Below, piece by piece: positions 1-11,518 of a stretch of 64,000 nucleotides of DNA (the stretch's first letter is position 1; every line of letters starts with the position of its first letter). The notes under the pieces are model-generated. The model made no database searches, was not told where the DNA came from, and worked only from the letters and a program-made list of their open reading frames with translations. Position numbers and translations under genes: made by a program. The DNA comes from Rhipidocladum racemiflorum. Lineage: Eukaryota > Streptophyta > Magnoliopsida > Poales > Poaceae. Location of the stretch: contig CM070591.1 of the NCBI GenBank assembly GCA_036346355.1, forward strand, positions 26,148,001-26,212,000, given 5' to 3'.

Positions 1-290
1 CTAGGAAGCAAGCCCAGTCAGTTGCCTGTGGTATACTGGATGGCGCCACGAAGTTATCTTATTTTTCGCTGCTAATACTTCTCTCTTATTAAGTTTCGCC
101 CAGCGTGGCGTATATTTGTAACTTGACCATAAGGTCAAGCAACCAGTTTGATTATTTAATTAAAGTACTTTATTAGTATCGTGTGGTATGATTGTGATAT
201 TTACCGATGTTAAGACTGTGTGCACTAGCGCGTTCTTGGACTAGTGCTGAATACATAGAGGGTCCGGATTTGCAAATTCGGGTCCCGACA
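1..290 (+). repeat. 3' end of the 5' LTR of chromovirus element 1
   Basis: It matches the terminal 290 bp or so of the LTRs ending at 16431, 31432, 40625, 49162 and 50279. It ends with GGGTCCCGACA and is followed directly by a PBS, which fixes the LTR/interior boundary at 290/291. Near the end are an inverted repeat GCACTAG/CTAGTGC (222-228 and 241-247) and an 18-bp dyad around ATTTGCAAAT (264-281). Confidence 0.9.
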
Positions 291-294
291 GAGG

Positions 295-311
295 TGGTAT
301 CAGAGCCAGGT
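295..311 (+). promoter_or_regulatory. Primer binding site, tRNA-iMet type
   Basis: TGGTATCAGAGCCAGGT, four bases after the LTR end, matches the usual plant PBS complementary to the 3' end of initiator methionine tRNA. The equivalent sites at 31438 and 40630 read TGGTATCGAGCC, lacking one base of CAGAG. Confidence 0.9.
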
Positions 312-472
312 TGACTGTAGGCTCACCCATAGTTAGATTGGTCGTAGTGAGGTTAAAACCTATTTTCTAAAGATAAAATTTGTCAAAATAATGAATGAAT
401 TCTCGACTTACCCCTTTCTTCCTTGTTCATACCCCTTGCTGAGTTCTTTTCGTCTTCCACATTAATTTTAAA

Positions 473-1276
473 ATGTTGCGTTCTTATGCGAGCGTCTTTT
501 GGGTGATGATGATGAAGAACAACTACACCGAGCGTGAAGGAGGCTGTGCTGCCGAGTTGTGGCATATGATTCAGTTTCTTAGAGGTTTTGAGAGACCGCT
601 CTACCGAGGGACAACACTCGTGCAGTCAGGAATTGTCGTAGGATGGGACGTCCGGATCACGGTGTATGCCCGAGAGAAGACAAAGTTCAGCCACCCATTC
701 CACTTCACTGCCAGGAGGTCTACCTTTGAGATGGGAATCCAGGAGGTGTCGCGTCGAGCGATGAAGCAGATCGCCCGCACTTACTCCAGGGAGCTGGAAG
801 GCACAGTGTTCCGTCACCACCCACGCTGAGACAGCAGAGCTCAGCGGAAGCCGATAGAGGATGAGGATGCTACCGTCACCCACTTAGCCAGATTCATCAT
901 CGCTCAGGAAGAGCTGATCGACGACACAGTTCAGGAGTTGAAGAAGGCTCGCGAATAGGTTGAGGAGGAGAAGAAGCACTTAGAGAATGCTCGTGAGTAC
1001 GTTGCCTATGCCGCAGAAAGGATTGCAGAGCTGGAGACCGCGCTGTATGGCCAGGGTCCCGATCCAGTGTTGGAGTTGGACGCTTCAAAGCCAGAGGAAG
1101 AACCAGAAGAGGCGCCACCTGCACCCGCGCCACATCCACAACAACAGCCAGATCCCGAGCCGGAGGAAGACGCCGCGTCGTCAACCACAGCTGCAGTTGC
1201 AGGGCATGGCGATTGTTTCGCGCCTATGCCGCCGCACCCGTCGCAAGGAGGCAGTGGAGGTTTTCTCGACGAGTGA
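473..1276 (+). pseudogene. Additional ORF upstream of gag (uncharacterised), two nonsense codons
   Basis: One frame runs from about 473 to the TGA at 1274-1276 (268 codons), broken by TGA at 827-829 and TAG at 956-958; the TAG replaces what would be a CAG. The true start may be one of the ATGs at 505-511, by comparison with the copies at 31651 and 40844. The first 120 or so codons hold a compact block with alternating hydrophobic residues and a C-terminal basic helix-like stretch (QEVSRRAMKQIARTYSREL). A charged coiled-coil-like segment follows (EELIDDTVQELKKARE and KKHLENAREYVAYAAERI), then a proline/glutamate-rich linker and the tail GGFLDE. Both other copies keep this order and the same tail. 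Plant LTR retrotransposons are known to carry extra ORFs, but I do not recognise a function. The position between PBS and gag suggests an accessory role in the element's RNA or particle. Confidence 0.7.
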
Positions 1277-1404
1277 TCGTAGTTTTTGCTGTTAGGACTC
1301 CTTCATCGAGTCGTGTTATAAAATAAGAGTCACCCCTTAGAGGCGTTGGATTTTCATTGCTTGCTGAGTGTGCAGTATGTGTTGCAGGTCCTTAGGCATT
1401 GTAA

Positions 1405-1409
1405 GCAAC
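1405..1409. repeat. Target site duplication GCAAC, left copy
   Basis: GCAAC directly precedes the first base of the nested element (TGTCGGG at 1410) and is repeated at 13469-13473 directly after its last base (TTACA, 13468). Five base pairs is the usual Ty3/gypsy duplication length. Confidence 0.93.
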
Positions 1410-3795
1410 TGTCGGGACCCGAATTTGCAAATCCGGACCCTCTGTGTATTCAGCACTAGTCCAGGATCACGCTAGTGCACACAGTCTCAACATAGATGAA
1501 TATCACAATCATACACAGTGGAATACTAAAAATAACTCAATAATAGAATATAAACTATTGAGCGACCGTAAGGTCAACCTTACATTTGTGAAACCCTGAC
1601 GGCTTCAACTCCAAATAAGCAGCAGCGGAACGAAGAACATCGGTGAATCCCATCAATACGCCACAGGCAAGTAGCGAGTTCGACTCCTAGATAATCGCCT
1701 TCTCACGGAACTTCTTCTTCTTCGACGATGTAGACTTTTGCTCACCGGTGATTGTTTGTTTGCAAGGGGTGAGTACATAAAGCACTCGACCAAGTCATGC
1801 AGTAATGCAAGTCTAATAACTATATGCATGGCTTATTCCAAATGACAGTGAAGGGGTTATTTTGCAATAAACGACATTTCACAAATATTCATAATAGATT
1901 GTAAAGCGGTAAAAGCAGATAATAATAGTAATAATTTCACAGCTTGTTTCAAAAGTAAATCATTCCACATCCTTAACCAATTATCACTTTTCCATAGGCA
2001 AACTGCCTCCAAACCCAAGTTTACTTTTAAGAAAATCTAACCCTTGACTGTAATCCCCGAGCATTGTCCAGTACCGTGGACTCGGCTATTCGAATAGGTT
2101 TTACACTCTGCAGAGGTTATACACTTTACCCACAAGATACAATCCACTCACCACGTCGGTAGTGAATCGCCATACAAGAGTATGCGAATGAGCGATCATA
2201 ACAAAGCCTTCGGAAGCCTCAAACAACACAGGTGGTCCTCTCCGGTTCGTGCTCTACACCATCCCTTCCCTTAGCCAAGGCGAAGTATGGGACCAACACA
2301 CCGTTAGATGGGTATCTGGCCACGACCACGATCGCTCCCCGCACAATCACACAAACGGTGTAATTGACACCCTGAGGCTCCACAAGTGAGTCCTTAGCGA
2401 CTTAGTCAACTAGGGCCGTCCCATTCCAGCCATGTGGTTGTATGCGTTTGACTCGATTCAAAGGCTTGCAAGGTTAAGTCCTTAGGGTGACCAGGGCAAG
2501 ACTACCCGAAGAACCAAATCAACATCCCCAATGCCACAACTGCCCCACCTGATTACTCTTGCCACATGCCCCGGTCGAAAACTATTTATCAAACCCCAGT
2601 TGATTACCATGCACCACGTGCCATCAACATCACATGATACCTTTCCAAAACAGGTTCAATATATCATTAAGTCAATATTAACATTTGATTGTCCAAAATC
2701 ATGTCGTGAGCACGTAGCAGGTCTAAGCAGTATACTACAACGATCTAAACCCATGTTGGCAATTTAATAATGTCCAACTAGTAAACCACAACTAGGGTGA
2801 CAAAGGGTCATGGCACATACTTAAGTAATCAAGGTGTCATATAGCAAATTGGTATTTATCTAACCCCCATGTTTAAACAAAGTATCTTTCTAATTGAACT
2901 AGCATGCAATAGTTTAAATCAAAATAGATTTCGAAATAGGATCAACATGGTCAAAGCACAACTTGCCTGGCCCTTGCAAACTTTACTGTCTTTTACTCTT
3001 TATCCTTGATCCTTGATCCTCGAGCTTCAACTTCCACTTTCTCGATCCTCAGCTCGCTCGAACGACTTCCGGACGACACGTCTAACGATTAAGGAAGAAG
3101 CAAATACAAACCAATTCAAAAGACAAATCAAGTAAACTCCAAATTAAGAACGAACAGCATTGGGCACAACGGCTTGGGAGAGATTTGGGAACTCGAACGG
3201 ATTAGATCGAAGAGTTGACAAAAGAGAACGGGCTTTCGGCAAAACACCGAAAAGGGAAAGATTAATAACTGGGAAAGAAAGAATAATATTCCGAAGAATA
3301 TTTCTTCCGGTTATTATCTTGATTGGACAGTTAGCGACATATGGGAGCTCGATCTATAGATCGGGTCCATACGGATATGTTAGTTCGCAGTGAACTAAAC
3401 TGATTCTCGAAGTTGACTTTTGTTGACCGAACGGACACAGTCAAACAAAAGAGAGACGGATAGATCGGGCACAGGGGTATGACAGATGGCCAATGGTCTA
3501 TCGACCAAGTCCACGAAGGAATTCTCGATTAATGGCAGATTAGGTTTTCAGGGATAAGACAAGACAAGTGTCTTACCACGGTTGAAACAACGGAAAAGAT
3601 TGTAAAGATAACAACGCGGCTCACGATAAACTTAGTTCATCGAACCGGTCTTCGGTTAGGGTTTTGATTCGGCTTGAAGATGATATGACGATGAGACTAG
3701 GCTCACGTCATGATGATAGAACAGGTGAAGGCATCGCACTAGGGTTTGTGCAAGAATACACACATGCGATGACAACGAGGCGAAGAGAGCCAATT

Positions 3796-4160
3796 GTTAA
3801 CGATGAAACGTTAACGGTGGAACGTTAACGACAGAGCGTTAACGGCAAAACGTTAACGGAGAAACGTTTAACGACGAAACGTTAACGACGGAGCGTTAAC
3901 GGGGAAACATTAATGGAGGAGCGCAGCGACGGCGTTAACGCAAAACGTTAATGGAGGAACATTAACGGGCGTTAATGACAAAACGTTAACGGCAAGACGT
4001 TACGACGGGCGCAACGGCGAGTGTTAACGGTGAAACATTGTCGGCAAAAGCGTTAAGCGGAGGAACGTTAGCAGGCGTTAGCGGAAGAACGTTAACGGGA
4101 AACGCGAGCGTTAACGGCGAACGTTAACGGTGGATCGTTAACGGCGAACGTTAACGGTGG
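3796..4160. repeat. GTTAACG minisatellite (unit about 14 bp) in the 3' LTR
   Basis: Degenerate tandem units of the form GTTAACGRNGRARC repeat for about 365 bp. Unit length varies around 13-15 bp, with scattered GTTAAT/ATTAAC variants. Each unit centres on the palindrome GTTAAC and usually contains TAACGG or TAACGA. The paired LTR has a longer, differently shuffled version at 11117-11518, so the array changes faster than the rest of the LTR. Confidence 0.9.
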
Positions 4161-5166
4161 AGGTCAACAATGATAGGAGACTTCATGAAGCGAAGTAGCG
4201 ACCGTCGGTGCAACGACATGGCCGCGGTAGAACGCTACCAAGGACGGCTAACCGGTGCGCGAACCGGCGGCACGGGCTAGGTTGAAAGACGACGGGTTTA
4301 GGCCGGAATCGGGCTTCTCGGCAAACGGAGACCAAAAGAACTCTAAAGATGGACCAAAACAGTACAAGATGATCCTACGGACGCGACAACACGGCCGGAG
4401 CGAACCAAAATAACCGGCGTCAAAAGGCGACGCGCGGCGACGGCAAACGGTGGCCTAAATATATAAAAAAAATTCCGGAGGATGGGATGGCAAAGGGAGA
4501 ATGTCTACTGCGTAGAACGCGGCGAGACGATCTCAACGGTATAGGCGGATTTTGCGGCGCCCTTCCGGATTAATCACAAACTGGCGATTAACGGGTTTCG
4601 GATCAAAACTTTGGACGGCCATAACTTCTAGAATAATGATCGGAACTTAACGAAATTTGACCGAGAGCTAGATGGGACCAAGAGGCACACCGTGACGCAG
4701 GTGGCTCGAAGAAATACCTTCTGGAACAGCGGGGAACGCGCGAGGAAGTTTGCCGCTGTCTGGAACGCAGTCTGAACGGAGAAATTAATTTGCTGCGCCA
4801 AATCCAGAGGGCAAAACCTTGGGGCAAGATGTGCATCCCGTAGAGGACATCCCCAGGAGTCTACACAAAAAATTTCACCGTCAAACTCGAAAAATTGAGG
4901 GAGTTATGACCTCGGCAAGATTCGAGATTGAAACGGCCGTAACTTTTGATCCCGTGGACCAAATTGGCTGAATTTTGGACAGCAAGTAGATGGTACCTTG
5001 TGGCACACCACGGAGAAGACGGATCTCGAAAAGAGTCGACGAGTTGCCCGGGACGCGGCTCCAAAGTTCGGCCGGCGTTGGGCGACGTTCGGGCGACGTT
5101 GGATGGATCTCGGAGTTTTGGAGATGATCCGGAGGTTGTATATCCGTGGGAGAGGTCTAGGGGCAC

Positions 5167-5173
5167 TTATATA
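5167..5173 (-). promoter_or_regulatory. TATA box of the gag-only element's 3' LTR
   Basis: On the minus strand the sequence reads CCTATATAAGTG. It lies about 930 bp after the LTR start (6104) and is repeated in the other LTR. This would place transcription start near 5140 and give a very long R-U5 that includes the GTTAACG array. Confidence 0.55.
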
Positions 5174-6104
5174 GGTTTGGGGAAGAGGCTAGATCAAGAA
5201 AAATCAAGTTTGGACGTGTTTGGAGGTGTTTGGGTCGGTTTGGGCATTTTATCGAGCACATTCCGTGCATGGCTCGGATTAGGATTGATCTGGCCAATTT
5301 CTGGCCGTTGGATCTGCGATCAACGGCTGGGGAAGAGGGGGCGACGTGGCCCATCGGGGCTGCGCGTGGCGGCCTGCCGGGCGTGGCGTACGGGCCGGCC
5401 AGGCGGCGGGCGGCTGGCGTGGAGGCGCTGCCTAAGCGCGGGAGGAGAGGGGGCGAGGTGGGCCGGCGCCTGCTCGGGCGCGTGGGGCGGCCTGGCGCGC
5501 TGGCGTCTTGGGCGAGCGGCGTGGGCGGCCAAGGCGTCTGAGGGAGAAGGTGGCGGCCGGCAAGCCGCCAGCGCTAAGCATGGAGGGAGCGGCCGGATGG
5601 GCCGTGCGCAGGAGGAGGGAGGAGGATTTGGCCCAACAGCCAATTCAGAATTTCCAAGGATTTTCGAATTAAAATAATTCCACAAATGCAAATAAATCAA
5701 ATGAGGCAATGAAAATACCCGAAAAATTCTAGAAAAATTCCAGAAAATATTTTGAGATATTGTAAACTCAAATAAAATATTTTCAACAAAAAAATTTATA
5801 TAAACTTTTCCAAATAATTAATTAAATTCAACAAAAGGTCATAATACAATTCGATTCCGAATAAATCCAATAAATAGCAAACGAGCTCCGAAAAACCTCA
5901 AAAATTACAGAAGAATTTCTTGAAGCACAAGGAACCCAAATAAAATTAAATAAATTTTATTTGAGGTTTAGAATAATCAAATTAAATTGTTTTAGCTTTT
6001 AGAAAATTAAAATCAAGCTTTATAAACGCGAGAAAAACAACGAAAATTTTTGGGAAGCTAAACAAAACCAAAATTTTTGAAAACCCAAATTTTGGGATGT
6101 TACA

Positions 6105-6118
6105 AATCTCCCCTTAAT
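6105..6118 (-). promoter_or_regulatory. Polypurine tract of the gag-only element
   Basis: On the minus strand ATTAAGGGGAGATT directly precedes the LTR start TGTAACATCCC. The same arrangement (ATTAAGGGG...GGTTTGTAACACC) occurs before the chromovirus 3' LTRs at 37115, 46300 and 58978. Confidence 0.85.
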
Positions 6119-6603
6119 GTAATCTCGCCCCGAGATTCGTGGTGACTATAGAATTAGGTTCAGGGGGACTCAACTCTTGAGCTTCCTCGAACTTCCAAGC
6201 AACTACACACTGGACAGGGGTTGCTTCTGAACAAACGCTTGGTAACATCCAAAATTTTGCAGGCTGCTCCTTGCAGATGAGGTCCTCTTACAAGTCCACT
6301 GACTCCAACTGTGTCTGCTTTTCGGGCACAAGGCACTTCTTTTGCAGAAAATCTTGATACTAACTTTGTCGGGAAATCTTGAACATCTCATGCACTCCTA
6401 CTGACGCTTCTGGCAACTCCATTGATAGGCACGCTTGCTTCTGTTCCTGAACATTTGATTTTCCGCTTCTTCTAGAAATTGGACAAGTCAGATTCGACAA
6501 CAAAGCTTATATGCAATTACGCGGTCTTTAACAGGACTTGGATAGCATTCCGGTTGGTCTGGCACTATCTTTGTCGGTTTGATTCTTTGACTGAAACTCT
6601 GTA

Positions 6604-7272
6604 TCAACTGAATACTCCTTCACAATTCACTTTCTGACGCAAGTGTCTTGGTAGGGGTAGGACTAGGATTGAAGTGGGCAGGTATAACACCTTTTCTCCT
6701 AGGACAACTATTGGCAAAGTCTCCCGGCTCATTGCATCTGAAGCAACACTTGACTGACATCCGTTGGCTTCCTCCTGACATGGCACTAATCTTGGTAGGG
6801 CAGAGCTGAGATCGATGCGATCCGCAGTGATCACTTTCTTCTGAGGATAGTGGTTAGCAAAATATTCTGGCGGATGACAGGCATAGCAAACTCTAGAGAG
6901 CAGGCTTCTTTCTTGAGAACTTTTCACTAGGTTGATGCTATGGAAACTCTGACCATCGGGGCAAAGCACAGGTGAAAGTGCCTCGAACAAAATCTGAGAA
7001 GTATGGCAACTGAGTTGTTGAGGGGCACTCCTCATCCGCTGTTGCGGTGGTCCTTCCTGGTTAGACTTCTGATGCTTGCGGTGATCTTCCAATTCCTTGC
7101 ATTCATCTTCTGGATCAGGGGTCTTGTTAACCAATTCCTCTTGCTTCAACTGGCTCCTTAAGCAAGTTGCTTCCATAGTCTTACCACTCACTTTCACAGT
7201 TGTAACATGAATGTTTGGGTCATCGTGTCGGGTTGATGGGGCATTCTCTAGGCCAATGACCTCATTTATCAC
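6604..7272 (-). pseudogene. Gag C-terminal part with decayed zinc knuckles
   Basis: Residues near the middle (CKELEDHRKHQKSN...QQRMRSAPQQ) align with the chromovirus Gag segment that starts KRKELDENRKRRMQQ. A decayed knuckle, CYACHPPEYFANHYPQK, follows. In another frame near 6700-6760 is a second knuckle of the form CFRCNEPGDFANSC, in which the zinc-binding His is replaced by Asp. Gag C-terminal knuckles bind genomic RNA; the frame changes and lost ligands suggest this copy no longer makes a working nucleocapsid. The reading is based on similarity to the gag copies in this window. Confidence 0.7.
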
Positions 7273-7382
7273 ACAAGAACAATTCCATGGTGACCAAGTA
7301 CTACTGATTCCTGAGGTAGATGGATAGGGTTGACATGCTTCTTCTTCGTTTCTTCACGTGGCACAGCTAGTGCGAATGACAA

Positions 7383-7967
7383 TCATTCTCTTTTCGCTAA
7401 CTCTTGAGCAATGACGGCTCGAAAATTCTCTCGCTGATGCCGAGTCACAGCGGTCACTATTGGATCTAAGGGACATTGAGCTGGGCAATGATCACGACCT
7501 TCGCAAAGATAGCAGGTGATATTGCGCATAGGACATTCTCCGGGTAAATGGCTTCCTTCACAGCTGGAACAATTGATTGCATGTTCATCAGCAGTGTATC
7601 CTATTTCTCCACATCGGATGCATGCATGGTCCTCTAACTTGTTTGGTTGACAACACTTCAAAGAACAACATCTCGGTATGGTATTAGGTGCAGGGGTTGT
7701 ACACATCTCTAAACTCGTGGTAGTCACACTATCTTCTGATGACGCAACAAACTGACGAAGGGCGGTGGCAATTTCCAACCAAGTGATAGTATGTCCATCT
7801 TCCGAGGTGGCGTAGAAACCTCTCTTCCAGGCTAATGCATCTCCTTCTAACTGGCAAGTAGCATAGGGGACCTTCTCCTCATCTTCACATTGTACCCAAG
7901 CAAGCTTCTCTTCTATGACACGAAGCCATATCTTTGCGTCCTTGAGAGTGGCTGATCCATCAAACAC
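7383..7967 (-). pseudogene. Gag capsid-like segment followed by CCHC zinc knuckles
   Basis: The frame opens with VFDGSATLKDAKIWLRVIE, corresponding to FSGNANPLEADDWLRSIE in the other Gag copies here. QLEGDALAW and TWLEIATALRQF match QLEGTAAEWW and TWEEFTAAFRQY. The second half of the capsid is replaced by a cysteine-rich tail with CSSCEGSHLPGEC (CX2CX3HX4C) and CYLCEGRDHCPAQC (CX2CX4HX4C), the retroviral-type RNA-binding knuckle. The order capsid part, knuckles, then more Gag-like sequence at 6604-7272 suggests internal rearrangement. There is no ATG at the listed start (GTG codon); translation would have to begin upstream. Confidence 0.75.
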
Positions 7968-8722
7968 GGGTGGTTACAAACTGATCCAAGTGTCGAATTG
8001 TCACGGTTGGTACGGTGGACGGTTGTTGGTCTGTCTGCTTTAACAACGACTCCACTAGTAGCAATCGAACCGACTTGAATCGCCTCAAGTAATCAACGTA
8101 GTCGGTCCTTTCCATCTTTTGTCCACTCCAGGTTTTTAGGTAAGAGGGAAAAGCATAGATGAGGTTCAAGAATCCTATTGCAGGGGAGCAGGTCTAACCC
8201 AAAAACTTGTACAAACATTATTAAGAACTTGGTATGGTTGCTTATCCAAGCCTAAAAGCTATGCAACGCATCTTGCACACTCAAAGAATAAAGAAAGATC
8301 CAAATTCCTAAGCACACAATAATCTAGCGTCTAAAGGGTAACACTCCTATCTTAAGAGACGGGACTCTCACACATGAGTCTCAACTGACAACTAAACACT
8401 GGTTCTTCAAGCTTCTCAAACACTTCATCGATCCACTTCTCTTCGAGCTCTATGATTTCTTACTTCACAATCTTCAGGGTTGACGGCGGCATCCAGTACT
8501 TTCTCCTTAAGTGTGAAACATCGTTAACTATTCGGAACAACTCAGGTAAGATTTCCATTTAAATCGAAGGGAAGGATAGAACTTTCAGCAAAGGGGAAAG
8601 AACGGAAGAATAAGATAAGTCAAGAATGTATTATTCTTTCAAGTTAAATTTTCTCTTTAGAAAATAATTTTGAAGCTCCTAAAGACGGCCAATCTATCTA
8701 GGGTCAAGTCCTACAGTCAGTA
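7968..8722 (-). other. 5' leader and unassigned start of the gag-only interior
   Basis: About 750 bp between the PBS and the recognisable capsid segment. A 69-codon frame (7960-8169) continues upstream of the capsid part but has no recognisable motif. No ORF comparable to the chromovirus upstream ORF is visible here. Confidence 0.5.
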
Positions 8723-8740
8723 TGGCTCTGATACCACCTC
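8723..8740 (-). promoter_or_regulatory. Primer binding site of the gag-only element
   Basis: On the minus strand GAGGTGGTATCAGAGCCA directly follows the LTR end CCCGACA. It is the same spacing and tRNA-iMet-type site as in chromovirus element 1 at 291-308. Confidence 0.9.
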
Positions 8741-11116
8741 TGTCGGGACCCGAATTTGCAAATCCGGACCCTCTGTGTATTCAGCACTAGTCCAGGATCA
8801 CGCTAGTGCACACAGTCTCAACATAGATGAATATCACAATCATACACAGCGGAATACTAAAAATAACTCAATAATAGAATATAAACTATTGAGCGACCGT
8901 AAGGTCAACCTTACATTTGTGAAACCCTGACGGCTTCAACTCCAAATAAGCGGCGGAGCGAAGAACATCGGTGAATCCCATCAATACGCCACGAGGCAAG
9001 CGACAGGTTCGACTCCTAGATAATCGCCTTCTCACGGAACTTCTTCTTCTTCGACGATGTAGACTTTTGCTCACTGGTGATTGTTTGTTTGCAAGGGTGA
9101 GTACATAAAGCACTCGACAAGTCATGCACGTAATGCAAGTCTAATAACTATATGCATGGCTTATTCCAAATGACAGGCTGAAGGGGTTATTTTGCAATAA
9201 ACAGCATTTCACAAATATTCATAATAGATTGTAAAGCGGTAAAAACAGATAATAATAGTAATAATTTCACAGTTGTTTCAAAAGTAAATCATTCCACATC
9301 CTTAACCAATTATCACTTTTCCATAGGCAAACTGCCTCCAAACCCAAGTTTACTTTTAAGAAAATCTAACCCTTGACTGTAATCCCCGAGCATTGTCCAG
9401 TACCGTGGACTCGGCTATTCGAATAGGTTTTACACTCTGCGAGAGGTTATACACTTTACCCACAAGATACAATCCACTCACCACGTCGGTAGTGAATCGC
9501 CATACAAGAGTATGCGAATGAGCGATCATAACAAAGCCTTTCGGAAGCCTCAAACAACACAGGTGGTCCTCTCCGGTTCGTGCTCTACACCATCCCTTCC
9601 CTTAGCCAAGGCGAAGTATGGGACCAACACACCGTTAGATGGGTATCTGGCCACAGCCACGATCGCTCCCCGTACAATCACACAAGCGGTGTAATTGACA
9701 CCCTGAGGCTCCACAAGTGAGTCCTTAGCGACTTAGTCAACTAGGGCCGTCCCATTCCGACCATGTGGTTGTATGCTTGACTCAGTTCAAAGGCTTGCAA
9801 GGTTAAGTCCTTAGGGTGACCAGGGCAAGACTACCCAAGAACCAAATCAACATCCCCAATGCCACAACTGGCCCACTGATTACTCTTGCCACATGCCCCG
9901 TCGAAAACTATTTATCAAACCCGCTGATTACCATGCACCACGTGCCATCAACATCACATGATACCTTTCCAAAACAGGTTCAATATATCATTAAGTCAAT
10001 ATTAACATTTGATTGTCCAAAATCATGTCGTGAGCACGTAGCAGGTCTAAGCAGTATACTACAACGATCTAAACCCATGTTGGCAATTTAATAATGTCCA
10101 ACTAGTAAACCACAACTAGGGTGACAAAGGGTCATGGCACATACTTAAGTAATCAAGGGGTCATATATCAAATTGGTAATTTTATTAACCCCATGTTTAA
10201 ACAAAATATCTTTCTAATTGAACTAGCATGCAATAGTTTAAATCAAAATAGATTTCGAAAGAGGATCAACATGGTCAAAGCACAACTTGCCTGGCCCTTG
10301 CAAACTTTACTGTCTTTTACTCTTTATCCTTGATCCTTGATCCTCGAGCTTCAACTTCCACTTTCTCGATCCTCAGCTCGTTCGAGCGACTTAGGACGAC
10401 ACGCGTCTAACGATTAAGGAAGAAGCAAATACAAACCAATTCAAAAGACAAATCAAGTAGACTCCAAATTAAGAACGAACAGCATTGGGCACAACGGCTT
10501 GGGAGAGAGTTGGGAACTCGCCCGGAGTCGATCGAAGAGTTGACAAAAGAGAACGGGCTTTCGGCAAAACAGAAAGGGAAAGATTAATAATCGGGAAAGA
10601 AAGAATAATATTCCGAAGAATATTTCTTCCGAAGTTATTATCTTGATTGGACAGATAGCGACATATGGGCTCTCGATCTATAGATCGGGTCCATACGGAT
10701 ATGTTAGTTCGCAGTGAACTAAACTGATTCTCGAAGTTGACTTTTGTTGACCGAACGGACACAGTCAAACAAAAGAGAGACGGATAGATCGGGCACAGGG
10801 GTATGACAGATGGCCAATGGTCTATCGACCAAGTCCACGAAGGAATTCTCGATTAATGGCAGATTAGGTTTTTAGGGATAAGACAAGACAAGTGTCTTAC
10901 CACGGTTGAAACAACGGAAAAGATTGTAAAGATAACAACGGCTCACGATAAACTTAGTTCATCGAACCGGTCTTGATTAGGGTTTTGATTCGGCTTGAAG
11001 ATGATATGACGATGAGACTAGGCTCACGTCATGATGATAGAAACAGTGAAGGCATCGCACTAGGGTTTGTGCAAGAATACACACATGCGATGACAACGAG
11101 GCGAAGAGAGCCAATT

Positions 11117-11518
11117 GTTAACGATGAAAGCGTTAACGGTGGAACGTTAACGAGCGAGCGTTAACGGCAAAGCGTTAACGGAAACGCGTTTAACGGCGAA
11201 ACGTTAACGGCGGGCGTTAACGGGAAACATTAACGGAGGAGCGTTAACGACGAAGCGTTAACGACGAAACGTTAATGGAGGAACATTAACAGAGCGTTAA
11301 TGACAAAACGTTAACGGCAAGACGTTACCGACGGAGCGTTAACGACAGAGTGTTAACGGTGAAACATTGTCGGCAAAAGCGTTAGCGGAGGAACGTTAGC
11401 AGGCGTTAACGGAAGAAGCGTTAGCGAAGCGTTAACAGCGAGCGTTAACGGCGAGCGTTAACGGTGGATCGTTAACGGCGTTAACGGTGGATCGTTAACG
11501 GCGACCGTTAACGGTGGA
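11117..11518. repeat. GTTAACG minisatellite in the 5' LTR
   Basis: Same unit as at 3796-4160 but about 37 bp longer, with a different order of variants, especially towards the right end where GTTAACGGTGGATC units alternate. Both arrays stop at the same flank, GGTGGAGGTCAACAATGATA. Confidence 0.9.

Larger units (their letters stand above)
1410..6104 (-). repeat. 3' LTR (minus strand) of the gag-only element
   Basis: It starts TGTCGGGACCCG and ends GGGATGTTACA on the plus strand, so on its own strand it runs TGTAACATCCC...CCCGACA. Length is 4695 bp. The 1.5 kb or so at 1410-2990 matches chromovirus U5. The 3796-4160 part is a minisatellite, 5340-5640 is very GC-rich, and 5660-6104 is AT-rich. 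Long plus-strand ORFs here (for example 4946-5677) are composition artefacts. Confidence 0.93.

Noticed and set aside
3796..4160. GTTAACG array as a CRISPR array or a telomere-like repeat
   Set aside because: There are no unique spacers between invariant repeats, and the unit is about 14 bp and degenerate. It is not the plant telomere motif TTTAGGG, and it lies inside an LTR.
4946..5677. 243-codon plus-strand ORF in a GC-rich block, with an equivalent at 12300-12902
   Set aside because: It lies inside the minus-strand LTR, antisense to the element. The two LTR copies diverge by frame-breaking indels and the composition is low-complexity Gly/Arg/Ala.
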